DNA of 64,000 nucleotides from Dendrophyllia cribrosa (GCA_024195265.1 JAJLRJ010000007.1:11366828-11430827); one strand, 5' to 3'; shown: positions 31,928 to 40,450, numbered from the stretch's first letter. Notes: a model not told the origin generated them from the sequence alone. Numbers and translations: made by a program.

Positions 31928-33863
31928 TGGCACTTTTTTTTTTAAGGCAATTTACGGGTAAGTACAGCGAAAAATCATTCGTGGGGAAGGTCCACTGGTA
32001 AAATCCTTTCTCGTCCAACTGCAGTTGGACACGAGCGGTCGTGCCAGCATCTGAAACGGGTGTCTCCGTTTCGATGGCTTGATGAAGGGCCAACACAACA
32101 TCTGTCAAGGTCACGTAGAGCCCGCCCGCCAAAAAAATATCTTGTTTGCCGGACGGGTAGTTGACAGAACACTGTATCTGGCGATCTTGAACGTTGTGAA
32201 ACGTGTGAGGCATCAACAATTGCACCAGAGCCACTTCCCATGTGGCATCCAAGGTCCACTGTTCAGGTAATCTCAACCTGAAACGCGATGGGGTGTTGTT
32301 CGGGAAGAGGTCCTTCTGATCGTCACTTTCCAAAGTCACTCGACGCCCCCCAGCAAAACTCATGCCGGCCGATTGCAAGGGTTGTGTGTTTTTCGTTCCT
32401 CCTTTGCGAAAGTACAACCAAACACCGGTGAGACCCGTGTAAAATGGTATACCCAAACCTTCAGCGTTTCTTAAATGCACTCTCAACTCGCTCAGATTTT
32501 GCGTGGGTCCTGCCAACGGTCTGAAATCCAAATGCTGCGGGTCGTATTCGACCGTGAGACCGTAATCGCTGCTAGGTGAGAGGGGAAGAGTGGCCAGCAA
32601 TCGGCGTTGTCTGTCGCCCACGGGGCTAAATTCCACTACATCTACTTCGGTATTGCATCGCGTGAGGTCCACGTCAGACAAGTGGGTGTTTGTTTGGGCC
32701 AGGGATGTCTCCAAACTGGGCAAAGCCAACCAGGCCCCGAATCCTTTAACCCGAGAAGGAGCTTTGAGTTGTGGGGTACCCATCACTGTCTCCAGACCAT
32801 TTTTGAAATCGACGTTGACCCCTTCTCGGGCCTGCAGAAACCACTTGCCGGGTTCCGTAGTGACCACCGTCACGGGGGATTGTCGCGCGTAGGGTAACAA
32901 GGGAGACGGGTCGCGCACCCAAGCCCCCATGTCAAAGACGGCTCTTTTGCCAAACGTGTAGTGCAACCGCTCGACGGCAGTGTTGAGTTTGATGCGTACG
33001 CCTCCCAACAGAAAATCTTCCGTCTCGATGCCAAAGTGATGCGTATCCAAACGACTAACCACCCAATCGGCTTGCGTACCTTCTCCCGTGTCCGCGTAGA
33101 CGGTGTTGTGAGCCACAATGCGCGTCTGGCCCGGCCGATCTGGATCGGGCTCCAAAAATCCCATCAACAGAGCCAACGATTCCCCTAGATTGTACTGACC
33201 CTGCGCCCACAGATGGAGTGAATAATGCGTCTTGGGTCTGGATGGACTAGATCTAGTTAACCAGATGTAATCCCTCCTTAAACCCATGAGTTTCAGGAGG
33301 GCGAATCCTAGGTAATATTCGATCAGATTGAAGCGCGTAGGGAGTGCGACTTGTTTCACGCGATAAGTGTTTTCGATCCTTTGCAAAAATTCACGCACCA
33401 GGTCGGGACGAAACAGATCCAGTTTGGGATTTGTGGGAAAATTTTCGTCCGTGGTGCCAGGAGATTCCATGTGGAGTTGTCCGTAATGATGTTGACCGCC
33501 CGACAAGGTAGGTATCACGTACCATCCCATCTTCTGCACCAAATCGCCAAGCAATTCTGCCGCGTGCGTGAAGTGTTTGTGCGAAGTCAGCGCCATTGAT
33601 CGAGTGGGAACCGATCCATCCGAGCTCCCCACACGCACATGGTAATCCTGCGACGATTTCAACACGGTGTTCCCGTAAGAATTGGTGTACAACAGTTTCA
33701 AAAGGGCAACTTGCCACTGGTCGGTGAGCGTCAATGGAATCTCCAACCGTTGTCGGAACGCACTGCGCACGGTGGTCTCTCCGGGTTCGAGGGGTTCCGT
33801 GCCCACATCCCCACTATTCAGAAACAGCAAAAAATCATCGTCCATTTCCCAGGGTTTGGCCAT
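31878..33863 (-). CDS. Two-module Polinton structural-type protein, 661 residues
   Basis: ATG at 33863, 4 nt after the integrase stop. Two internal modules share a pattern: LEIPLTLTDQWQVALLKLLY near residue 40, and FPNNTPSRFRLRLPEQWTLD with WEVALVQLLMPHTFHNV near 540. This LP...W-V-L...P...N signature recurs in animal Polinton-type elements next to integrase and capsid genes. Function in the family is not settled; a virion surface (penton- or fibre-like) role is my inference. No polymerase motif (DTDS, SLYPS, KxY) is visible. Overlaps the next small gene by 50 nt. Confidence 0.6.
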   Translation of the reverse strand: MAKPWEMDDDFLLFLNSGDVGTEPLEPGETTVRSAFRQRLEIPLTLTDQWQVALLKLLYTNSYGNTVLKSSQDYHVRVGSSDGSVPTRSMALTSHKHFTHAAELLGDLVQKMGWYVIPTLSGGQHHYGQLHMESPGTTDENFPTNPKLDLFRPDLVREFLQRIENTYRVKQVALPTRFNLIEYYLGFALLKLMGLRRDYIWLTRSSPSRPKTHYSLHLWAQGQYNLGESLALLMGFLEPDPDRPGQTRIVAHNTVYADTGEGTQADWVVSRLDTHHFGIETEDFLLGGVRIKLNTAVERLHYTFGKRAVFDMGAWVRDPSPLLPYARQSPVTVVTTEPGKWFLQAREGVNVDFKNGLETVMGTPQLKAPSRVKGFGAWLALPSLETSLAQTNTHLSDVDLTRCNTEVDVVEFSPVGDRQRRLLATLPLSPSSDYGLTVEYDPQHLDFRPLAGPTQNLSELRVHLRNAEGLGIPFYTGLTGVWLYFRKGGTKNTQPLQSAGMSFAGGRRVTLESDDQKDLFPNNTPSRFRLRLPEQWTLDATWEVALVQLLMPHTFHNVQDRQIQCSVNYPSGKQDIFLAGGLYVTLTDVVLALHQAIETETPVSDAGTTARVQLQLDEKGFYQWTFPTNDFSLYLPVNCLKKKSANASHVFEIAMDPSRWW

Positions 33864-33867
33864 TTTT

Positions 33868-34986
33868 TTACGAGGACTTTTTTAACTCTTTGACGGGTAT
33901 CCACGTTTGATAATCGGGAGCAAGTCCTTGCCAGTTAACTAACACTTGACGAGTGGGTCCGCGTCCCTTGTATTTAAGCTTTTTACTCACCCGCCATTGG
34001 TTGGGTAGAGCTCGTACTTTTTGCAGTTGAGGTTCATAAAATCGTCCAGGTACTTTATCACCTTTCCAAGTGTCCAACTTATAATAATTCACACCATCGT
34101 ACAAGGACCGTTGACGATCGGTCACCGTGTACACGTCTTGCGACCAATTACCCCGATAACTCTTGGAAAAGGCACTCTTTTTACCCTTGACGGGTTTTGT
34201 GGTGCGCACAAAATCCCCCGGTCGAAACTTGTAAGGGTCTAAGGCAGGGGTGGGTTTGAACAACCGCTTCCAGACCACCGAGGCATTGTCGTCAGTGACA
34301 TCGGCCGGGGCCATTTGAGTGCGGCTGTGAATGCGCGTGTTGTACTTGTCCACCAACAAGGGTAAGACCTCCAAATATTTGGGGGTGTTGCGAGCTGTCA
34401 TGTACTTGTACATCCATTCCTTCAAAGTGCGATTGAAACGTTCGACCACAGCAGCTTTGGGTTCACCTCGAGTGGAATAGTGGTGAATGTTATACTCGTC
34501 CAGTAATTGCTTCATGTGTTGGTTGTAGAATTCTTTCCCTTGATCCGTCTGCAAGTTGACGGGCTTACGTCCTCCTGAATTCTCCAACAAATAACGAAAG
34601 GCATCTGCCGTGGCCTTACCTTTCTTGCTTTTTAAGGCAATGACCCATGCATATTTGGACAACACATCGATGACCGTCAGTAGGTATCGGGTGCGTTTGT
34701 TTTGGGCAATGAGTTTGGCATCCTGCATTTCCACAAGATCCGCCTGCCAGGTATAATCCACTTGCGGAGGCACGACCGTCTTGCTGCGTGGAAATCGTAC
34801 CTGACGAGGACGGTGTAACGTGAAAGTGGGTTCTCCTTGTAAATACGTTTGCGCCTGGCTGGGTGAGACGTCCAACGTGTCGCGGGCCACCTTGGTCAAT
34901 TCCTTGAAATTTCCACTCAACGCGTAAGGACTCTCCAGATCCAAATACAAGTCTTCCAAAGGACTCATCTGCTCGGCCTTCTTCAT
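33868..34986 (-). CDS. Retroviral-type (DDE) integrase with chromodomain-like C-terminus
   Basis: ATG at 34986, 372 residues. An N-terminal helical module (residues 10-60, ending TYLQGEPTFTLHRP) replaces a classic HHCC finger. The catalytic triad is D83 (WQADLVEM), D148 (LQTDQGKEF) and E182 (AVVERFNRTLK), spacing 64 and 33. Residues 240-310 form an SH3-like DNA-binding part (FRPGDFVRTTK). The tail YKGRGPTRQVLVNWQGLAPDY-type sequence followed by TWIP is chromodomain-like, as in Polinton integrases. It catalyses strand transfer of the linear genome into host DNA and would produce the 6-bp duplication seen. Confidence 0.9.
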   Translation of the reverse strand: MKKAEQMSPLEDLYLDLESPYALSGNFKELTKVARDTLDVSPSQAQTYLQGEPTFTLHRPRQVRFPRSKTVVPPQVDYTWQADLVEMQDAKLIAQNKRTRYLLTVIDVLSKYAWVIALKSKKGKATADAFRYLLENSGGRKPVNLQTDQGKEFYNQHMKQLLDEYNIHHYSTRGEPKAAVVERFNRTLKEWMYKYMTARNTPKYLEVLPLLVDKYNTRIHSRTQMAPADVTDDNASVVWKRLFKPTPALDPYKFRPGDFVRTTKPVKGKKSAFSKSYRGNWSQDVYTVTDRQRSLYDGVNYYKLDTWKGDKVPGRFYEPQLQKVRALPNQWRVSKKLKYKGRGPTRQVLVNWQGLAPDYQTWIPVKELKKSS

Positions 34987-34990
34987 TTTT

Positions 34991-35377
34991 TTAGATGGGG
35001 AACAAACAGGTGCGCACCACCAAAGGGATCAATCGCCGGGTCAGACTCACTGTAAATTGAGCCACAAAACGTCCAAAACTAGGTATGTATGCTTGTTGTT
35101 GTTGCTTAAATATCCAACGACGATGTTCACGGTAAGCGTCCAGGGACAAACATTGACGCATAACGCTTAAATAAGCCATCAAATGAAGCAAAGTAAACGG
35201 TTCGTTCTTCTCTTTGTTTCTGGTCACCAGTTGCGCAAACGCTACGTCCGGTTCTAGCTCTTGTAACGCATCATCGCTGAAGTCCACCAAAGAATGGGGG
35301 TCGACTCTTTCTAAAAAGAGAATGGCACATCCCAACCAATCTTTTAAAGCAATCTGGGCGTCAGACGTTCTCGACAT
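34991..35377 (-). CDS. Polinton protein of unknown function, 128 residues
   Basis: ATG at 35377 (MSRTSDAQIALKDW), stop 4 nt before the integrase ATG. All-helical look: acidic middle (FSDDALQELEPDVAF), then LLHLMAYLSVMRQCL, Gln run QQQQ, and a hydrophobic end (RRLIPLVVRTCLFPI) that could be a tail anchor. First gene of the long minus-strand block, headed by TATA at 35451-35460. I do not recognise it. Confidence 0.5.
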   Translation of the reverse strand: MSRTSDAQIALKDWLGCAILFLERVDPHSLVDFSDDALQELEPDVAFAQLVTRNKEKNEPFTLLHLMAYLSVMRQCLSLDAYREHRRWIFKQQQQAYIPSFGRFVAQFTVSLTRRLIPLVVRTCLFPI

Positions 35378-35450
35378 TTTTTTAATCTCGCGCGCTGAAG
35401 TGTTCTTTGTTGACGTGTTACCATTTGTTTTGATACCTTGTCGTTTCTTT

Positions 35451-35500
35451 TTTTTATAGAAGATTTTGGTAGGACTGACAGTTCGCGTTTTCTATATAAG
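35451..35500. promoter_or_regulatory. Bidirectional promoter with two TATA boxes
   Basis: TCTATAAAAA (minus, 35451-35460) faces the 128-residue/integrase block; TCTATATAAG (plus, 35491-35500) faces the 178-residue gene. The boxes are about 40 bp apart in a 152-bp intergenic space. Confidence 0.6.
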
Positions 35501-35529
35501 GATAACGTTTAGTCTTTTTTACACCAAAC

Positions 35530-36066
35530 ATGACTTCTCCTTTCACGAGTCAAGGGGTAGTGGACTCTCAGAGTGAGTTTACGCAGAGTCTGAATGCTCG
35601 CCCTTGGCGGCGTTGGTGGATTGTAGCATTATTAAAATGCATGCAACATCATGTGGTATTGAAACCGCCCGATAACCCCATTTGGTCACCCGAAGCCTTG
35701 TTGTTCTTACACGATCTACGAGCTAACATTAGTAGGGCTCTTCGACAAGTCACTTTTCCAGATGTGTACGACGAATGGGTGCATCAGCTGCATGAAAATG
35801 GTATCGTACACCCGATCTGGACCCCTGAAAACTGTCAATTTGTGCGCAACATGTTGTCAACCGATGTGGTCACCGTACGCATTTTGGAAGAAATTTTATC
35901 CTTCCGACGTCAAGATCTGTTCTTTACCTATGAACTATTAGGATTGACGCACGTCAACATCGATGAAGTGTTTGACTGGCAGCGCCTGAAATTAGGTCAT
36001 AATTGGACAGATGAGGTGGACAGCGATGACAGCTCCTCGTGCAAGGACTTGGGATTAGATCCATAA
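35530..36066 (+). CDS. Polinton protein of unknown function, 178 residues
   Basis: The only convincing plus-strand gene of the element outside the TIRs. ATG at 35530 just after the TATA-driven start region. Trp-rich helices (RPWRRWWIVALLKCM, WSPEALLFLHDLRANI, YDEWVHQLHENGI) and an acidic Ser tail (DEVDSDDSSSCKD). The separate strand and own promoter suggest early or regulatory expression (inference). No family is recognised. An A-rich stretch with ATAAAAAAAATAAA follows the stop. Confidence 0.55.
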   Translation: MTSPFTSQGVVDSQSEFTQSLNARPWRRWWIVALLKCMQHHVVLKPPDNPIWSPEALLFLHDLRANISRALRQVTFPDVYDEWVHQLHENGIVHPIWTPENCQFVRNMLSTDVVTVRILEEILSFRRQDLFFTYELLGLTHVNIDEVFDWQRLKLGHNWTDEVDSDDSSSCKDLGLDP

Positions 36067-36318
36067 AAAAAATAAAAAAAAAAAACTGACGGTCGTCGAA
36101 GTTTGCATGAGAGGACAAACGACCCACGAGCCTCAAGCTCAATGAAAAAAAAAAACCGTTTGATCAATGTTTTTTTTTTGCCATTGTTGTCAATCGCAGC
36201 CATGTTTTCTTCTCTTTACTTTTTTTATTGAGTAAAACGTTGGTGCAATGTGAATGAAACCTCTGTTGTCTTAGTCTTGGTTTTCAAAGTGGCGTGGGAT
36301 TACAAAACATGGTGGACA

Positions 36319-36471
36319 TCAAACATGTTTAAATTCTTGCGGATGTTGTTGTAACAATTGTTTGGCTCGACCCAGCGGAATTCCCTGGGAGGATGCAAAT
36401 CGTGCCACTCCTCTTAAACTGCCTATAGCTTTGGAATCATTGTATTTCGACAACAATTGTTTGTCGAACAT
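36319..36471 (-). CDS. 50-residue ORF resembling the integrase N-terminal module
   Basis: ATG at 36471, stop at 36319. The stretch KYNDSKAIGSLRGVARFAS, then GIPLGRAKQLLQQHP, resembles the helical module that begins the element's integrase (SPYALSGNFKELTKVARDTL, SPSQAQTYLQ) and related integrase-type proteins. It could be a duplicated domain expressed alone, an exon, or a remnant. The rest of 36067-36806 shows only A/T runs and no other gene. Confidence 0.35.
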   Translation of the reverse strand: MFDKQLLSKYNDSKAIGSLRGVARFASSQGIPLGRAKQLLQQHPQEFKHV

Positions 36472-36806
36472 CTTCTATTGGAATAGGTTTCAACCCTTCT
36501 TTACAGCGTCTATACAAAGAGGAACATACCCATGGCATGACTCGCCATCGAACCCAATTCCACAAGAGATCAAACAACCTTTTTGCCCAGTTTCATTTTT
36601 ATTCAACATTCAAACAATTTAAACCTTTTATAGCAATAATGATAAGTTTTTTCAAACGTTTTTTCAAACGTTTTTTTCAAAAAAGAGTAGTACATTTTGG
36701 GTGACTTGGCTGACTAGAACCAAAAGTGTTTGGAAAGGCTTCTTGGATCACTCTCGCTGATTCCGTCTGCTTTGCGCGTTTCTTTTGCTCTTCTTGTTTC
36801 TTTAAG

Positions 36807-37577
36807 TCAGGAAAACAAGTTTGAAGCGCCACATGCATCTCTGATCAAGGTTTTGCCTGCATATTCTTTCATGGGGAGAGGGAAGGGATCATGGTTAAAG
36901 TGATGGTCTCCGTTTTTCTCGTTCAAAGGGAGATCACCCCATTGGAAGTATTTACACTCTCTCTTTCTGCAAGCAAGATAGATTCGACCTGGATTCTTCT
37001 CAGAATTGCTTTGCTTCAGGGTCAAGACTTCATTGCAGAAACAACGCAAAGGCTTCCAGTTTTCCTTAATGTCCCTATTCAACTGAGCGTGAACAGTTTG
37101 CATGTAAAGCTCTGCCTTGTCTTTTGCGCAGATCACACAACAATCTCGATAAGGGCATTTCAGATAACAAAACCCGTTTGGGGAGCTGACTCTCTGTTCC
37201 AAATGTCCAAGATGAAAGGGGCAGACTAAAAAAATGTTCTTATTGGAAGCTGCATCCTCAATTTGCATCTGGGTGATGTGACCAATGCTGCCAACAATTG
37301 CATTGACAGCATTTTGTTGTTCCACGTTTAGATCCACATCTTGAATAAGAGGTTCATTCACTTCTGTGTGAGCGTCAGGTATAAACGGGGCTATTGATGC
37401 CAATGGTGCTTCATTTGCTCTTCCTTCTGCTTCAATTGTGATGTACTCTACGACATCTTTAGCTTTGTTAATGATATCTTTAACATTTTCTTTCTTTCTT
37501 TTCTTTCCCGCAGGAACTTTCGCAGGTTTGGTGGATTTCCGCTTCGGGGCTACGTAAACTTTTTCTTCAAATGGCAT
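36807..37577 (-). CDS. GRF-type zinc-finger protein, 256 residues
   Basis: ATG at 37577. Residues 12-30 are a lysine-rich nuclear-localisation-like stretch (KRKSTKPAKVPAGKKRKKE). Residues about 118-150 form a first Cys/His cluster (CPFHLGHLEQRVSSPNGFCY, KCPYRDCC). Residues about 177-208 form a GRF finger (CFCNEVLTLKQ, NPGRIYLAC, CKYFQWGD). GRF fingers bind single-stranded DNA or RNA in host topoisomerase III and endonucleases. It lies alone next to the right TIR with its own TATA (37651-37660), so it is a candidate early DNA-handling or regulatory factor; that role is inferred. Confidence 0.7.
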   Translation of the reverse strand: MPFEEKVYVAPKRKSTKPAKVPAGKKRKKENVKDIINKAKDVVEYITIEAEGRANEAPLASIAPFIPDAHTEVNEPLIQDVDLNVEQQNAVNAIVGSIGHITQMQIEDAASNKNIFLVCPFHLGHLEQRVSSPNGFCYLKCPYRDCCVICAKDKAELYMQTVHAQLNRDIKENWKPLRCFCNEVLTLKQSNSEKNPGRIYLACRKRECKYFQWGDLPLNEKNGDHHFNHDPFPLPMKEYAGKTLIRDACGASNLFS

Positions 37578-37650
37578 CTTCTTCTTTTCTTCTTCTTTTC
37601 TTCTTCTTGTTCTTCAGCTGGAGAATGAGTGAAAATGAACTTGGGGAGCG

Positions 37651-37660
37651 ATTTTTATAA
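37651..37660 (-). promoter_or_regulatory. TATA box of the GRF-finger gene
   Basis: TTATAAAAAT on the minus strand, 74-83 bp upstream of the ATG at 37577 and just inside the TIR boundary. Confidence 0.5.
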
Positions 37661-37913
37661 TGAAGAAATGGCGTCAGCGAACCGGTTATTTGAATAAGAA
37701 TTCATCAAAAAAAAAAAGTCAAAAACGTGATGAAAAAAATCAACAAGAACATTCGAAAACAAGAAAACGAAAAACAAGCAAGAAAAACACAAAACAAAAA
37801 GCACTCTCACTTTCTGGAAACGCTTGGTTGACAAAACAAATTGCCCTTCAAAGACAAGAGACGTCAGCGAAGGGCTTCCTCGTAGCCTGAGGGGTGGCGT
37901 CCGCTTTTTTTCC

Positions 37914-37924
37914 CTTTATAAAGG
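37914..37924 (+). promoter_or_regulatory. TATA box, right TIR outward unit
   Basis: CTTTATAAAGG, mirror of the left copy, about 85 bp upstream of the ATG at 38008. Confidence 0.55.
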
Positions 37925-38007
37925 CTCGCGCTTTGTTCTTTTTTCATTCTTCTCTCATTCGCTTACAACGCAAAGCCAGACGAGCTGCTCGGCAGAAGAA
38001 AACAGTA

Positions 38008-38187
38008 ATGGGTGCAAGATTATCGCAAACACTTGGGACGAGACGATTTCAATTTAAACTCTTTTATCGTCGAGCCAGGTCCCGCTGGTGGTTCGCGCGT
38101 GGTCTGGAGCCAAGTGATGGCGTAAGCCGGGTTTTTCCAGGAAAACGCTGTTCTGAGAAAGACAAGAAAGATTTTTTCACGGCGTGA
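38008..38187 (+). CDS. TIR-borne small ORF, right copy (59 residues)
   Basis: Second copy of the left-TIR frame, reading outward toward the right terminus from TATA at 37914-37924. The internal GTAAGC near 38123 is a candidate splice donor, and CCTTCCGCAG near 38320 (repeated near 38552) a candidate acceptor. The tandem duplication therefore falls in the possible intron. Confidence 0.4.
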   Translation: MGARLSQTLGTRRFQFKLFYRRARSRWWFARGLEPSDGVSRVFPGKRCSEKDKKDFFTA

Positions 38188-38590
38188 AAACAAAGATGGT
38201 TCCTCGCTAAAAAAAATCAGACAACTCTCCTCGTGGAAGGTTTAAGAGGTGGCTTTGGAAAAAGGACAACCTTTTCGGCAAAAGAAAGGGATTTTTGTAC
38301 TGCAAAATCCTTCCGCAGGTTCGTAGTTTGTTTGTTTGTCTTTGCTCGATTCGTCATGCCGGTTTTTCCAGGAAAACGCTGTTCTGAGAAAGACAAGAAA
38401 GATTTTTTCACGGCGTGAAAACAAAGATGGTTCCTCGCTAAAAAAAAATCAGACAACTCTCCTCGTGGAAGGTTTAAGAGGTGGCTTTGGAAAAAGGACA
38501 ACCTTTTCGGCAAAAGAAAGGGATTTTTGTACTGCAAAATCCTTCCGCAGGTTCGTAGTTTGTTTGTTTGTCTTTGCTCGATTCGTCATG
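38129..38590 (+). repeat. Tandem duplication inside the right TIR only
   Basis: Two copies with a period of 231-232 bp, each beginning near GGTTTTTCCAGG and ending ATTCGTCATG. The second differs by one extra A in an A-run. The left TIR has one copy. It shortens one small frame and lengthens another. Confidence 0.9.
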
Positions 38591-38812
38591 CGAGGAAAAT
38601 TTGATTTGTTTAAAATACTTTCACGTTTCTTCTTTCAAACGAGTTTTCTGCGAGTATTGAATTCAAACTATTTTTTTTTTCATTCACGGAATGTCCCGGA
38701 GGCGAGCCAAGATGATTTTCGTTCTAACATGCGATGGAATCGAAAGAGAAAGAGAACCCGATTTACGACACGTCTTCGCGGAAAATGTCTGACTTTGAAT
38801 TTTTTGCCCTGA
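38588..38812 (+). CDS. TIR-borne second ORF, right copy (74 residues from ATG)
   Basis: Same frame as in the left TIR, intact in this arm despite the upstream tandem duplication. Function unknown. Confidence 0.3.
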   Translation: MRGKFDLFKILSRFFFQTSFLRVLNSNYFFFHSRNVPEASQDDFRSNMRWNRKRKRTRFTTRLRGKCLTLNFLP

Positions 38813-39434
38813 AGGTTTTCATGCGGTCTAATTACCAAGTGATTGCTTGTATTATGTTCTGTTAAAAGAATTATTCAGCGCTCGATGATAAGCGCTTTTA
38901 TCACCATAACATCCAGATAAATTTTGCTCAAACCCCGATCGGAAAGTTACTCGAGAAAAGAAGAAAGCGTTAATCCTTGAAATTTTTTCTTGTTGATGAT
39001 TTTCATTAAACACGTTATTGAACTTTCATCTTTGTGTGGGCTTCTTCTTTCATATTGGGGATTTTGACTACTTCCCCAATTCATTCCCCAGGAGGATCGT
39101 ACACAGGGAAATTTGACCACTTCCCCAAAAAAAAAAAAAAAAATTTGAAAAAATTTTTGAAAAAAATCAAAAAATTTTTTGAAAAAATTCGATACTCAAA
39201 ATCACCTATATAAATCAAAAATTGAAAAAAAACTTCAAAAAAAAATTCAAAAAAATTTGAAAAAAAAATTGAAAAATAATTCTAGTCAAAATCCCCTATA
39301 TAACGTTGGGTTAACGTCAGCTGACGTCAGTGATGACGTATATAGGGACTTTTTTGACTGCCCCATATTCTATACCCAAAAAGGGCGTGGTTAGGAAAAA
39401 TGACTCGTGCCCCATCGCGACCCCCCTTACTACT

Positions 39435-39440
39435 GCTAGC
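39435..39440. repeat. Target site duplication, right (GCTAGC)
   Basis: Matches 22956-22961. Followed by CACCC, so the empty site would read as a 16-bp palindrome around GCTAGC. Confidence 0.65.
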
Positions 39441-39495
39441 CACCCAATCCACCCCCCCCCCCCCCCCCCCCCACCCCCCGCTGCATCCGCCCCTG
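39441..39495. mobile_element. Right half of CAGGGGCG-type MITE
   Basis: Continues from the left half at 22834-22961; includes a C-rich run (39453-39472) and ends CATCCGCCCCTG, followed by CTTAT. Confidence 0.6.
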
Positions 39496-40231
39496 CTTAT
39501 ATGTAGACTGCTTATAGCTTTTGGGTGCCTCAGCGTTTCTTTTTTTTTTGCTTATCTACTGGCAGAAAAATATATGGGCTTTTAATCAGTGAGTGACAAT
39601 TAATATTATCTTAAAGTGACACTTTATAGCTGTCAAGTCTCCTGGGTTGGTATCTTTTAAGGGCTGTTGAAATAACCACTGTATGTCGACATGTTTAAAG
39701 TTTATATGTCAGAAAAAATCGAAGTAAAAAAAATCTAGTACAACCAATAACTAAAATTCTGGTGCCATTTTAAGGGGTTCTTTTAAATTTTTTTGATGGT
39801 CTCCCTAATGTAGCTTTATGCTGGCTAGACCCCCACCCCCAGTAGGTAGACCAGTGAGTGAAGACAGGAGGTACGAGGTTCCACTTCCAACGTACCTGTT
39901 ATATCTCTGGTTAATTCCTACCATACTGGGGATCTCCTAATTTGCATGTTCAGTTGTTAAATTGCAAAATATGACATGCAAGATATTGCAAAATTATTCG
40001 ACCTTAGCTATTGACCTCCCACTTTCCACCACCTTGGGAACACATTTTCTGTAAATGTTTGGGTAGATTTTGCAACCCTCGCCTTTATCACGCGGCGGCC
40101 ACGTTGACTCCTGGAGAATAAAACGCTTTGTTTTTGCCCGTCCAGCCTCACAGTGAAAAAGTTGAAAATGAGGTTGGGCGGGGAAAAATCTTTTGTTTTT
40201 ATACAAAATGGTGGGGGGTGATAAAGACCAA

Positions 40232-40450
40232 TTTCTAGACTTATTAGACACCAAACATTCCTACCCTATCCCAGACCAGCTATATTTTTAATTTTCCAAA
40301 ACTCTATCTTCATACCACTCATCAGTTTCCAAGTAAATGATACCCTATTCTAGACCAAACCTCTGATTTCTAATACTCTATCCCAGACTAAACTGTTTTA
40401 AAACCACACCCTTCACCGCAGCACAAACCCATATAGCTTAAGACAGTACC
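40232..40450 (+). repeat. Dispersed repeat shared with 62133-62360
   Basis: Blocks CCTACCCTATCCCAGAC, CTCTATCTTCATACCAC, TCTAGACCAAA and CCCATATAGCTTA occur in the same order in both copies, each near a C-rich tail. Confidence 0.6.

Larger units (their letters stand above)
22962..39434. mobile_element. Polinton/Maverick (adintovirus-like) integrated element, 16473 bp
   Basis: Begins AGTAGTAAGG and ends CCTTACTACT, has TIRs of about 1.55 and 1.75 kb, and is flanked by a 6-bp GCTAGC repeat. It carries the Polinton morphogenesis and integration set: integrase, double-jelly-roll-type capsid protein, adenain-like protease, packaging ATPase and small basic proteins. All long frames are open. The element has no family B DNA polymerase. 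Every interval above a few hundred bases is accounted for by other genes or by TIR, so a long polymerase frame is not hidden. The close TIR match and intact genes argue for recent integration. Confidence 0.93.
37680..39434. repeat. Right terminal inverted repeat
   Basis: Reverse complement of 22962-24511, near-identical by eye. It is longer because a segment of about 230 bp is tandemly duplicated (about 38129-38358 and 38361-38590). Confidence 0.9.

Noticed and set aside
31878..33863. 661-residue protein as a diverged DNA polymerase
   Set aside because: None of the PolB motifs or exonuclease motifs are visible; the sequence instead matches the structural-type W-V-L pattern seen in other Polinton-like elements.
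34991..35377. Bcl-2-like protein (the segment SFGRFVAQFTVSL recalls a BH1 motif, and adintoviruses can carry Bcl-2 homologues)
   Set aside because: The segment is at the C-terminus with no room for BH2, and the NWGR core is not matched. Left as unknown.
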